A stretch of 64,000 nt of DNA from CAXBGS01 sp963975425 (GCA_963975425.1 CAXBGS010000009.1:62001-126000), one strand, 5' to 3'. Shown: positions 53,472 to 61,425, numbered from the stretch's first letter. Numbers and translations: made by a program. Notes: generated from the letters alone by a model not told the origin.

Positions 53472-53488
53472 TTGGTCCGGCACTTGCA
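53472..53488 (+). promoter_or_regulatory. Sigma-54-like promoter for TerB-like paralogue 2
   Basis: TTGGTCCGGCACTTGCA has TTGG, CGG and a perfect TTGCA at exact spacing, with two mismatches. The predicted start near 53499 lies inside the 14-bp repeat array, leaving a leader of about 120 bases before the ATG at 53621. Confidence 0.55.
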
Positions 53489-53541
53489 TCGACCATTTGC
53501 ACCAGTCCATTTGCACCGAACCATTCGCACCGATCCAATTG
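53487..53541 (+). repeat. 14-bp tandem repeat, four copies, in the leader of TerB-like paralogue 2
   Basis: Units are CATCGACCATTTG (13 bases), CACCAGTCCATTTG, CACCGAACCATTCG and CACCGATCCAATTG, followed by a partial CATCGACTTCG. The array starts at the -12 box of the sigma-54-like promoter, so nearly all of it would be in the transcribed leader. Confidence 0.85.
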
Positions 53542-53620
53542 CATCGACTTCGCGAGACCGAGTATCGCCGTTGATCGACATTTTCGATGTCGATTTGCCC
53601 CTGCCTATCGTGAGAACCTA

Positions 53621-54259
53621 ATGACGAACCAAGACTCGCCACGCTTAGCGAAACAACGCGAACTTGTTGCGAAAGAAAGTGATGCCATCGCCAAACGACG
53701 GGCGACCGAGCACTTTTTTAACGATCTGGAAGAGATGATCGTGCAGCGACTGCATCACGAGACGATCACCGATGAGGGGCGCGAAGAACTCGTACGCAGC
53801 ACCGGCGTTGCCGATCCGAAACTGGTCGACGAATTGGTCAAGCTTGGAATCACGGCCGATGGTTTGATCGCGCTGCGATTGTTTCCACTGGTCCTGGTTG
53901 CCTGGGCCGAGGACGGTGCCGATGTGGGTGAGCGCAGCAAGGTGATGGCAGAGGCCGGTCAGCTCGGCATCGAAGAGGGATCGACCGCGTGGGTGCTGCT
54001 TGATACCTGGCTCAGGAAACAGCCGCCCGGTTTAGGTGTCGATGCATGGAAGCGATACACGCACGGCATCTTTAGCCGGATGACCGTCACCTCGATCGAG
54101 CGTTTGATCAAGCTGACCGAGAAACAAATGACTTCGGTAGCCAAAGCATCCGGCGGACATTTGGGCTTTGGAAAAGTCTGCAAGAAAGAACGCATCATGA
54201 TCGACAAGCTTCTTCGCGAAATGCGTCAAGCCGCGATGCTGCCGCGACGTTCTCACTGA
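53621..54259 (+). CDS. TerB-like uncharacterised protein, paralogue 2
   Basis: This 212-aa soluble helical protein is a paralogue of the one at 30096. Shared features are a charged N-terminal helix, RLFPLVLVAWAEDGADVGER in the TerB-like centre and a TWLRKQPPGLGVDAWKRYT segment. A basic C-terminus (FGKVCKKERIMIDKLLREM) also lines up with RNKISEPERKILDEIA of the paralogue. The ATG at 53621 is chosen because homology starts soon after it; the frame upstream crosses the promoter. It is divergent from the USP run and has its own sigma-54-like promoter. Function unknown. Confidence 0.75.
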   Translation: MTNQDSPRLAKQRELVAKESDAIAKRRATEHFFNDLEEMIVQRLHHETITDEGREELVRSTGVADPKLVDELVKLGITADGLIALRLFPLVLVAWAEDGADVGERSKVMAEAGQLGIEEGSTAWVLLDTWLRKQPPGLGVDAWKRYTHGIFSRMTVTSIERLIKLTEKQMTSVAKASGGHLGFGKVCKKERIMIDKLLREMRQAAMLPRRSH

Positions 54260-54575
54260 CGTTTTTCCGGTCGCATCGTTTGACGACGATCCCGCCAGAG
54301 GTGCCGAGTGTTTTCTGACTCGCGCGGCTGTTACGAGTGTTCGCGACGCTCGCGGGCAATACGAGCGTTTGCGGTATGACCAGCCTTCACCGTCGTCTGG
54401 GTGTGTAGCGCTGGGCGCTTGAATTCACTATGCTTGGCAAGTCGCGGTGCGGCTTTCTGTGGTTTTTGCGGTGTTCATTGGGTGAGGCTGTGGGGATGCG
54501 ATGGCGCGCCGATGATTGAAGGTTGGGCGAGACGGACGTACAATCCGCGACGCGATTGTCATCAAAGGAACTGGC
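54260..54575. other. 316-base gap before the DNA methylase gene
   Basis: No gene is seen. A short hairpin with CGCTCG/CGAGCG arms near 54340 may be a weak terminator of the TerB-like gene. No sigma-54-like sequence is found, so the methylase is probably outside the proposed regulon. Confidence 0.35.
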
Positions 54576-56237
54576 GTGTCATTATCAAAAAACCGAATCT
54601 ATCAAGGCGACTGCGTCGAATTACTGGGCCAAGCCGACGAAGGATCCGTTGATCTGGTCTTTGCCGATCCGCCGTTCAACATCGGGTACGAATATGATGT
54701 GTATGACGACGCCAAGCAGGCCAGCGATTATCTGAAATGGTGTGGCCAGTGGATCCGCGGCGTTCACCGCGCGCTCAAACCCGATGGCACGTTTTGGTTG
54801 GCGATTGGTGACGAATACGCAGCCGAACTCAAAATTGAATCACAAAAAGCTGGCTTTCATTGTCGCAGCTGGGTGATTTGGTACTACACATTCGGCGTCA
54901 ATTGCGTGAACGGTTTCAGCCGCTCGCACACACATGTTTTTCATTTCGTCAAAGACCCCAAGCAGTTCACCTTCAATCGTCCGAACCCTCAGATTCGGGT
55001 CAAGTCGGCTCGGCAACTTGTGTACGCCGACAACCGCGCCAATCCAAACGGTCGGCTGCCTGATAACACGTGGATTATTCGACCCCAGGATGCGCCATTA
55101 AGCTTTAGTCCCGGTCATGACACGTGGTACTTTGCCCGTGTGGCGGGAACGTTCAAAGAGCGTGAGGGATTTCACGGTTGTCAAATGCCCGAGCAGTTGC
55201 TCGCACGTATCATCCGTACCTCCAGTCGTCCACAAGATTTGGTGTTGGACCCGTTCGGCGGAAGCGGCACAACGATGTGTGTGGCCAAGAAACTGGGGCG
55301 CCAGTGGCTCGGTTTTGAACTGTCCGAGGAATACGCCAAATACATCAACGAGCGGCTGGATCGAACCAACATCGGCGACAAGATTGATGGACCCGAGGAT
55401 CCGATCCAAAGCGCACCGAGTACCGCCGCAGGCAAACGACAAAAGAAACCGTTCGACAAGAAAACGGAGTCCGCCGTTATCGCGGCTTACGAAGAGACAG
55501 GGCAAGGGTACCCGGCGGATTATTTGTTGTGCGACAAAGACCTCAACAAGCAATTCATCGCGGATTGTTTGAGCCGAAAGATCGGCGGCAACGCTTATGT
55601 CTGGAATCGCTATCTGCTGCAGCTACGTAAAGCCGGCAAGCTTCCCACATCGACGAATCGTCCCAGCCGCATTTCAGCAGACGAAATCAATCGATATGGA
55701 TACGCCAGCGAAGTGGCTTGGCGATTGTTGGCGATCGACTATCGAAAGACGCTCGATGACATCTTGTGTTCACCCGAGTTCGCGGCGGAATTCGATCGAC
55801 TTGCCGAAGAGTTCGGCCCGACGGATTCAACCGTGACGTCTTGTCAGTACCGACGCGCGGCGCTGGCGATTCGGAAACGAACAAAACCGGCTCGGGAATC
55901 CGCAGCAGAGAATCACTCGGGATGGTCGAAGAAGGGACTAAAGACGCTTTCGATCGATCACTGGGATGATCCAAAGCTTGACATTCCCGGCGTCTTTTTG
56001 CTTCGGCACGATGATGCCGGAATCTATGCCTACGAAAGTCAAAACATTCGTCAGCACCTTCGATCGGTATTGGACAATCCGCGGTGGCAAGGGCTGGAAC
56101 CGAACTCGATCACCTATACCGAAAACGATCAGAGTTTTGAGGCGAAATACGCGCTGAAGTCAGCCCTCGTGCAACGCGAAAACCCGCTGCTGAATTGTCG
56201 CCTTTGGGTTTCCGATTCTGAACTGCCTGCTTGTTAG
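54576..56237 (+). CDS. Beta-class N6-adenine-type DNA methyltransferase with degenerate GIY-YIG-like tail
   Basis: This 553-aa protein has motif IV first (FADPPFNIGYEYD, near residue 31) and the SAM-binding motif later (DPFGGSGTTMCVAKKLG, near residue 226), the order of beta-class amino-methylases; DPPF favours adenine. Residues about 290-465 form a domain I do not recognise. Residues about 468-545 (PGVFLLRHDDAGIYAYESQN, then QHLRSVL and ending ALVQRENPLLN) resemble a GIY-YIG nuclease, but the GIY Tyr is Phe, YIG is YAY, and the usual metal-binding Glu is Lys, so cleavage is unlikely. The start is a GTG at 54576 with AAGGA 6 bases upstream; a TTG at 54516 is the alternative. Confidence 0.88.
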   Translation: MSLSKNRIYQGDCVELLGQADEGSVDLVFADPPFNIGYEYDVYDDAKQASDYLKWCGQWIRGVHRALKPDGTFWLAIGDEYAAELKIESQKAGFHCRSWVIWYYTFGVNCVNGFSRSHTHVFHFVKDPKQFTFNRPNPQIRVKSARQLVYADNRANPNGRLPDNTWIIRPQDAPLSFSPGHDTWYFARVAGTFKEREGFHGCQMPEQLLARIIRTSSRPQDLVLDPFGGSGTTMCVAKKLGRQWLGFELSEEYAKYINERLDRTNIGDKIDGPEDPIQSAPSTAAGKRQKKPFDKKTESAVIAAYEETGQGYPADYLLCDKDLNKQFIADCLSRKIGGNAYVWNRYLLQLRKAGKLPTSTNRPSRISADEINRYGYASEVAWRLLAIDYRKTLDDILCSPEFAAEFDRLAEEFGPTDSTVTSCQYRRAALAIRKRTKPARESAAENHSGWSKKGLKTLSIDHWDDPKLDIPGVFLLRHDDAGIYAYESQNIRQHLRSVLDNPRWQGLEPNSITYTENDQSFEAKYALKSALVQRENPLLNCRLWVSDSELPAC

Positions 56238-56288
56238 AGCTGCCTGCTTGCTAGTGTTGCCTGCTTGTTAGGGCTGCTTGCTCGTGAG
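56221..56288. repeat. 17-bp tandem repeat over the stop codon of the DNA methylase
   Basis: Units of the form AACTGCCTGCTTGTTAG occur at 56221-56237, 56238-56254 and 56255-56271, with a decayed fourth to 56288. The stop codon of the methylase (TAG, 56235-56237) is the end of the first unit, and every unit keeps a TAG or TGAG-like end. Confidence 0.88.
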
Positions 56289-56834
56289 GGCAAACAACTC
56301 TGCGTCGTGCCAGCGCTCGTGAACTCGCAAACGCTCGCGCAGCGTGCCTTCGTGCACGGCGCCGGCTCTCTCGGCGACGACTTGGCTGGCCCGGTTGGCG
56401 GTCGATGTGAGTATCTCGATGCGATGCAGTTCCATCTCGGTAAACGCCCACTGGGCGATCGCTTTTGCGGCTGCCGTTGCGATGCCTTGCCGCGTCATGC
56501 TGCTGCGGACCCAGTATCCCATTTCGCCGAGACCGTTTCGCAGATCGATTCGGTGGATGCCACAGGTTCCCAAGAATCGGTCACGTTCATCGACGATGAC
56601 AAAACCCCATTCTTCTCGATCGTTCCAGGCTTTTGCTCGGCTGTTCACCCATGACTCTGCGTCGTCACGGTTGTAATTCTGGTGGCACCAACTCATCCAT
56701 TGAGAAAGTTCATGCCGGGATTCCAGCACGGCTTCTAAGATCGAATCGATATCCGATTCGACGTATCGGCGAATCAAGGTGGTCACGACCGGGTGTTCTC
56801 CATTGATCTCAGGCAACGCCCTTGGAACCATCAC
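56268..56834 (-). CDS. GNAT-family N-acetyltransferase, RimJ/RimL-like
   Basis: This 188-aa acetyltransferase is of the ribosomal-protein-serine type. Features are TTLIRRYVESDIDSILEAV at the N-terminus, FLGTCGIHRIDLRNGLGEMGYWV in the middle, the acetyl-CoA loop MTRQGIATAAAKAI, and IEILTSTANRASQVVAERAG near the end. Bacterial relatives acetylate ribosomal proteins, small molecules or toxins; the substrate is unknown. The start (56834) overlaps the exonuclease III gene by 26 bases; a GTG at 56786 is an alternative. It is convergent with the DNA methylase. Confidence 0.86.
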   Translation of the reverse strand: MMVPRALPEINGEHPVVTTLIRRYVESDIDSILEAVLESRHELSQWMSWCHQNYNRDDAESWVNSRAKAWNDREEWGFVIVDERDRFLGTCGIHRIDLRNGLGEMGYWVRSSMTRQGIATAAAKAIAQWAFTEMELHRIEILTSTANRASQVVAERAGAVHEGTLRERLRVHERWHDAELFALTSKQP

Positions 56835-57603
56835 CGTCGGTGGAATCGTGGAGCGTCAATTCGACGGGGCAGTGATCGGAACCGAAGATTTCGTTCCTTA
56901 TTGATGCTCCTGACACACGACTGAGAAATTTGTTCGCGACGAAAAAATAGTCGATGCGCCACCCAATGTTTCTTTTTCTCGCGTCGTTGCGATAAGTCCA
57001 CCAGGTGTAATGATCGGGGCCGGGTTCGAATTTGCGAAACGCATCGACAAAACCGGCCGAAATAACGTTCTCAAGTCCGGCACGTTCCTGGTCACTGAAT
57101 CCGGCATTGCGTCGATTGGCTTTCGGGTTGGCCAAGTCGATTTCTTGATGGGCGCAATTCAAGTCACCACAAAAAATGACAGGTTTTCGACGGTTCAGTT
57201 TTTGCAAATAAGCCAGGAACGCCACGTCCCACTTCATGCGATAATCGATCCGTGCCAGACCGCGTTGAGCATTGGGCGTGTAGACGTTGACCAGATGGAA
57301 ATCGTCAAACGTCGCGGTGATCACTCGGCCTTCACCATCGTGCTCTTCGATTCCGATGCCCAGCACACATCTCTTGGGCGCGATTTTGCTCCAAATCGAC
57401 GTGCCGCTATAGCCTCGTTTTTGGGCGCAATTCCAGACGCGATGGTAGCCCAAATCGTCTGCCCAGTCGGTATCAACCTGATCCGGCTCGGCTTTGGTTT
57501 CCTGCAAACAAAGGATATCGGGCTGATCTGATTCAACGAAATCGCGGAAGCCGTTGCGCAGCGACGCGCGGATCCCGTTAACATTCCAAGAGATTAATTT
57601 CAT
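56809..57603 (-). CDS. xthA: Exodeoxyribonuclease III
   Basis: This 264-aa protein of the exonuclease III/AP-endonuclease family is complete: MKLISWNVNGIRASLRNGF at the start, LQETKAEPDQVD with the metal-binding Glu, VNVYTPNAQRG, FCGDLNCAHQEIDLAN with catalytic Asp/Asn, and GSDHCPVELTL with the catalytic His near the end. It removes abasic sites and blocked 3' ends in DNA repair. It is followed by the GNAT gene with an overlap. It lies opposite in direction to the BglII-like nuclease gene. Confidence 0.95.
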   Translation of the reverse strand: MKLISWNVNGIRASLRNGFRDFVESDQPDILCLQETKAEPDQVDTDWADDLGYHRVWNCAQKRGYSGTSIWSKIAPKRCVLGIGIEEHDGEGRVITATFDDFHLVNVYTPNAQRGLARIDYRMKWDVAFLAYLQKLNRRKPVIFCGDLNCAHQEIDLANPKANRRNAGFSDQERAGLENVISAGFVDAFRKFEPGPDHYTWWTYRNDARKRNIGWRIDYFFVANKFLSRVSGASIRNEIFGSDHCPVELTLHDSTDGDGSKGVA

Positions 57604-57700
57604 GAGCGTATTGAACAGGGTTCAGTGGCGTTGGCAATGGGTGGCAATGCCAGTGGGGCTGTGAATTCGCGGGCCAGTTATCGGCTCGCCTGTGATGAAA

Positions 57701-57738
57701 CAGCCTGTGCAACGACCTGTGCAATAGCCTGTGCAACG
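57701..57738. repeat. 12-14-bp tandem repeat before the BglII-like gene
   Basis: CAGCCTGTGCAACG (57701-57714), ACCTGTGCAATA (57715-57726) and GCCTGTGCAACG (57727-57738) are imperfect copies around CCTGTGCAA. A more decayed copy precedes them at 57687. The array ends 29 bases before the ATG at 57767. Confidence 0.75.
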
Positions 57739-57766
57739 GGCTTGCAGGGTGAGGGAGAGCAGCGGC

Positions 57767-58369
57767 ATGGCACAGAACCAGAATCATCCCGAGTTTTCGG
57801 CCGAGATCGATCACAAGTTCGAGATTCACGAATGGGGGCATGCGATCGCCATCCTGAAGACCGATTTTCCGCGGGAGTGGAAAGACTTGATCGACCTCTT
57901 GCAGCAGTTTCGGCTATGCAAGTCTTGGATCACTCAGCCCGGTGGTCGAAAATCGAGGGTCTCCGCACACATCGATCAGTTTCTTTACGATCGTGGCTGG
58001 AAAGAGAAGTCGTTCGAAATTTCTATGAACGTTGATCTGCATGAACGCGAGCTGCCGACCCACAGCGTGGATTGCTATAAGAATCGGATCGCGTTAGAAA
58101 TCGAATGGAATAACAAAGACCCGTTTTATGATCGCGACTTGAACAACTTTCGTTTGCTGTTTGACCTGCGCACCATTAGTGTCGGGATCATCATCACTCG
58201 CTGCGATGTGCTGCAGGATGTCTTTGATCAACTGGGACGCGGTGCCAGTTATGGTTCATCAACGACACACATGTCCAAGCTGTTGCCTCGCATCGAAGGC
58301 GGCGGCGCGGGCGGTTGTCCGTTATTGGTGTTCGGAATCGATGACGAATCATACGACGAAAGTTGCTAA
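57767..58369 (+). CDS. BglII-family type II restriction endonuclease-like protein
   Basis: This 200-aa protein has the catalytic pattern of BglII: D102, E111 and E113 in SVDCYKNRIALEIEWNNKDP, spaced like D84, E93 and Q95 of BglII. The length is also close to BglII (223 aa). Other parts (HEWGHAIAILKTDFPREW, then VGIIITRC and GGCPLLVFGI) fit an alpha/beta PD-(D/E)xK fold. BglII-like enzymes cut GATC-core sequences. The ATG at 57767 has GGGAGAG about 10 bases upstream. It is not next to an obvious cognate methylase on the same strand, but the methylases at 54576 and 61426 are close by. It overlaps the convergent APH-like gene by 4 bases. Confidence 0.78.
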   Translation: MAQNQNHPEFSAEIDHKFEIHEWGHAIAILKTDFPREWKDLIDLLQQFRLCKSWITQPGGRKSRVSAHIDQFLYDRGWKEKSFEISMNVDLHERELPTHSVDCYKNRIALEIEWNNKDPFYDRDLNNFRLLFDLRTISVGIIITRCDVLQDVFDQLGRGASYGSSTTHMSKLLPRIEGGGAGGCPLLVFGIDDESYDESC

Positions 58370-59385
58370 CCGCCGGTGGGATGCTCGATCATCGCGATCG
58401 CCTGATCGGTCAAGCGGCGACTGTATCGGTGTAACTTGTCATGTTGTGGATACCATCCCAGCAGGAATCGATTGAAATCAGCCCAGGCTAGCGGATAAAG
58501 CATTCGCCATTCCGCTTCGACGTCGGCGGGATCGATTGATGTCTCGGTCGCATCGATCGCGCCACCAAGTGATGCGAAGTAAAAATCGACCAGCGCGCCC
58601 GCATGCTTTTCACATTCCGCCTCACCAAGACAACTGCCCAGAAAGTAGGCGACGTCTTTCATTCCGCATCCGCCACCGACGTATTGAAAGTCCACCGCGG
58701 CGACGGATCCGTTTGCGTCTGAAAAGCAAAAGTTGGCAACCTTGGCATCACCATGAACGATGGTGCCGTACTGGCACTGCGACAGTCTCTTGTCGATTTC
58801 CGCTGCGTGTCGTTTCAGCGGTTCACCGTCACGCAGTTCGGCAAATTCGTCGGGGCGTGTCGCGAGGTGCCAGTACGTTCCGCAAGGCCAGAGCCCGCTG
58901 GGGAAAAGTCGACTGCGACGCTCCGAAAGAAACGTCGCATGAAAATTCGCCAACCACCGCAGTCCTGACCGAATTTGTGAAAGGTTTTGCGAAGCGAATC
59001 GTTGATGGAATCCGGAGGCGTCGAGGTCTTCCAGCACGAACAGATGTTCGTCGTTGTCAGAATCGACAAAAAAGCATCGGGCAACGCGGCATGTTTCGTC
59101 CAGTCGTTCGGCCCAATCGCGATACCACTTGGATTCGACCTGGTACGAATGCAGTTTTCGTTGGTGTGACTGTTGGGTGTTCCAGCCACGAGGCTGATTC
59201 GCCCTCTGTGGCGGTCGCACGTGTTTGACGACGACTGAGGGTACTTCGGCCCCGTTCAAGCCCACTCGCATGATCTGCCCGTAACCGCTCCATAAGGATT
59301 GAATGGGCGACGATCCGGTAATCTCGGTCGCACCGGTACAGCAGAGAATCCGGTCGTTGAGCGTCGAGTCCATGAACACATTCAT
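58366..59385 (-). CDS. Phosphotransferase-family (APH/EcKinase-like) protein
   Basis: This 339-aa protein has a kinase-like fold of the aminoglycoside-phosphotransferase superfamily: LFVLEDLDASGF for the hinge, IVHGDAKVANFCF with the catalytic Asp, and AVDFQYVGGGCGMKDVAYFL for the metal site. The form HGDAKVANF plus GxGxxDVAYFL fits the ecdysteroid-kinase-like group, which phosphorylates small alcohols of unknown identity in bacteria. Drug resistance is not implied. Its ATG may be at 59385 or 59373. It converges with the BglII-like gene. Confidence 0.85.
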   Translation of the reverse strand: MNVFMDSTLNDRILCCTGATEITGSSPIQSLWSGYGQIMRVGLNGAEVPSVVVKHVRPPQRANQPRGWNTQQSHQRKLHSYQVESKWYRDWAERLDETCRVARCFFVDSDNDEHLFVLEDLDASGFHQRFASQNLSQIRSGLRWLANFHATFLSERRSRLFPSGLWPCGTYWHLATRPDEFAELRDGEPLKRHAAEIDKRLSQCQYGTIVHGDAKVANFCFSDANGSVAAVDFQYVGGGCGMKDVAYFLGSCLGEAECEKHAGALVDFYFASLGGAIDATETSIDPADVEAEWRMLYPLAWADFNRFLLGWYPQHDKLHRYSRRLTDQAIAMIEHPTGG

Positions 59386-60063
59386 CTAAGTGTCGAGCCG
59401 TGGTCCTGCCCGATGTATCGTTGGAAAGTGGTGCAATTGTCCCCATTGCTCGGCTTTTTCACCAGGCGCCAACGGGGCCAAACCTGAAAACCAACGGTTC
59501 AAAATCGCCATCCTGGGGCGGTCCACATGAAGATTTGTGCGGTCCGCAAGAATACGGCCAGCGGCAGAATGTGGGAAATGTCGCTAGCCGCAACCGTGCT
59601 TGCAAGCTATGCTTGGCTTTCAAGGCAGCGGAGCTGTCACCTTGGTTTCGCCGGAATGAAGCAAGGAACGCGATTTTGTAAAGAGCGTTAACCGGTTGTG
59701 TGAAGTGTACTGAGACGCGAACGCGAGTCATACACATTTGCCGAAACGAAAACGAACAATTCGTCACAGTGTCTGAATCTGTGGCAAGGTGCGACGCGCC
59801 GAGCATAGGAGCTTGCCGTTCGCATCGACCGCTTGGTTGGGTTCGCCCGATCAAGCCAATTGGTGCCGACTTTCTTGTTTGGGCGATACCAATGATTTAC
59901 GAATGCCGTGCACGCGCAATGATGTGTCGGCCATTACGGTGAATCGAACTGCGTGCGTTTGTAGACGCAGCAGAATTAATTCGCGATTGAACGTGGGACC
60001 GGTCTATTGGGACGGCGCGTCAACGATCGCACCAAGCCAATTTTGAAAAAGAAAGTACCCGTC
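59386..60063. other. 678-base gap upstream of the DEAD-box helicase gene
   Basis: No gene, hairpin or repeat of note is visible. The long leader is interesting because cold-shock helicases often have regulated 5' leaders, but nothing in the sequence proves this. Part of it may be the promoter of the APH-like gene on the other strand. Confidence 0.35.
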
Positions 60064-61332
60064 GTGAAGACATTTAGCGAACTGCAACTGATCGAGCCAC
60101 TCCATCGCGCACTGGCCGAACTGAACTACGAAACTCCAACACCCATTCAAGCGAAGACAATCCCGCATGCCATCGAAGGGACTGATGTGCTGGGGTGTGC
60201 ACAAACTGGTACGGGCAAAACGGCTGCGTTCGCGTTGCCGATCCTGGACTTCCTTGGCGGTGACAAACGCCGCGCGGTTCCCGGCAAGCCACAGGCTCTT
60301 GTGCTTGCACCCACACGTGAACTTGCGATCCAGATCGGCGATAGTTTCAAGGCGTACGGCAAGCACGTCAAACTTCGTACCGTCTTGGTGTTCGGTGGCG
60401 TGAACCAACACGGCCAAGTAAAAGCCATGAAGACGGGCGCTCACATTTTGGTGGCGACACCCGGACGTTTGCTCGACTTGATGGAACAAGGACATATCGA
60501 CCTCAGCGAGCTAGAGGTGTTTGTGCTCGATGAGGCGGACCGCATGTTGGACATGGGTTTCCTGCCCGACCTGAAACGAATCATTCGTGCGTTGCCCAAG
60601 GAACGACAGTCGCTGTTCTTTTCCGCGACGATGCCGCCCAAGATCACAGCACTTGCAAAAGAGTTGCTGTTCAATCCGGTCAGCGTCAACGTCACGCCAA
60701 AACGAACGAGTGTCAAGAAGATCGATCAACAATTGATCTTTGCCGAGAAAGGTGAAAAACCGAATCTTCTGCGAGGGATTCTCAAAGGCGATGACGTCGA
60801 ACGAGCCATTGTGTTCACGCGGACCAAGCGCGGGGCGAACACAGTCGCGCGGAAATTGGAACAGGCTGGAATCGATTCAGCGGTGATTCACGGGAACAAA
60901 TCGCAGAATGCCCGGCAGCGCGCACTGGATGCGTTTCGCCGTCGCAAGGTGAACGTCTTGGTCGCGACGGATGTTGCCGCGCGAGGAATCGATATCGACA
61001 ACATCACTCATGTGATCAATTATGATCTGCCCAACGAACCAGAGTCCTATGTTCACCGCATCGGACGTACCGGTCGGGCCGGCGCAGACGGCATCGCCAT
61101 CTCGTTGTGTGGCGGAGAAGAGCTGGACGATTTGCGGGCGATCGAAGTTTTGATCGGCAACCGGATTCCGCGTGATCCGGATCAAGTGGAACCGAAGCGA
61201 ATCGAGCGTAAGAAGCCCGGTGGCGGACGGCGACGAGCACCCGGCGGTCGACCGACTGGATCGGCAAAACGTCCGTTCAAGAGCAAGCAATTTCGAGGTC
61301 GCTCAAAGTCAAAGAAACGCGCCTCCGTGTAG
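60064..61332 (+). CDS. DEAD-box ATP-dependent RNA helicase, RhlE-like
   Basis: This 422-aa helicase has all main motifs in order: Q motif with YETPTPIQAKTIP, AQTGTGKTAAF, PTRELAIQ, TPGRLLD, VLDEADRMLDMGF, SAT, VFTRTKRGAN, VATDVAARGIDI and HRIGRTGRAG. The C-terminal 60 residues are very basic (RRRAPGGRPTGSAKRPFK), probably for RNA binding. Family members unwind RNA in ribosome assembly and mRNA decay, often in the cold. The start is a GTG at 60064, giving the common MKTFSEL opening; a TTG at 60007 is unlikely. It is followed by a hairpin and the MT-A70 gene. Confidence 0.94.
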   Translation: MKTFSELQLIEPLHRALAELNYETPTPIQAKTIPHAIEGTDVLGCAQTGTGKTAAFALPILDFLGGDKRRAVPGKPQALVLAPTRELAIQIGDSFKAYGKHVKLRTVLVFGGVNQHGQVKAMKTGAHILVATPGRLLDLMEQGHIDLSELEVFVLDEADRMLDMGFLPDLKRIIRALPKERQSLFFSATMPPKITALAKELLFNPVSVNVTPKRTSVKKIDQQLIFAEKGEKPNLLRGILKGDDVERAIVFTRTKRGANTVARKLEQAGIDSAVIHGNKSQNARQRALDAFRRRKVNVLVATDVAARGIDIDNITHVINYDLPNEPESYVHRIGRTGRAGADGIAISLCGGEELDDLRAIEVLIGNRIPRDPDQVEPKRIERKKPGGGRRRAPGGRPTGSAKRPFKSKQFRGRSKSKKRASV

Positions 61333-61343
61333 GCCCGGGATTT

Positions 61344-61365
61344 TTCGCTTAAACTTTCAAGCGAA
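61344..61365 (+). terminator. Hairpin between helicase and MT-A70 genes
   Basis: TTCGCTT (61344-61350) pairs with AAGCGAA (61359-61365) across an 8-base loop, 12 bases after the helicase stop. It lacks a T-run, so termination is uncertain. Confidence 0.35.
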
Positions 61366-61425
61366 TCGTGGCTGACAGCCGGGAACAAGCCACGCGCTGT
61401 TCCCTATGTTCGGTTCGGTCACATC

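Larger units (their letters stand above)
53315..53620. other. Divergent control region of a USP and a TerB-like gene
   Basis: This gap of 306 bases contains two outward-facing sigma-54-like promoters (53348-53364 minus, 53472-53488 plus) and the shared 13-mer at 53426-53438. It also contains a 14-bp tandem repeat beginning at the plus-strand -12 box. It is the most ordered regulatory gap in the window. Confidence 0.55.

Noticed and set aside
53487..53541. CRISPR array from the repeats near 53.5 kb and 62.1 kb
   Set aside because: Units are 14-21 bp, directly adjacent with no spacers, and no cas genes are present.
49314..59385. Aminoglycoside resistance from the two APH-like proteins (49314 and 58366)
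   Set aside because: Both belong to broad kinase-like groups with unknown substrates and sit in stress or DNA-modification contexts; nothing indicates drug resistance.
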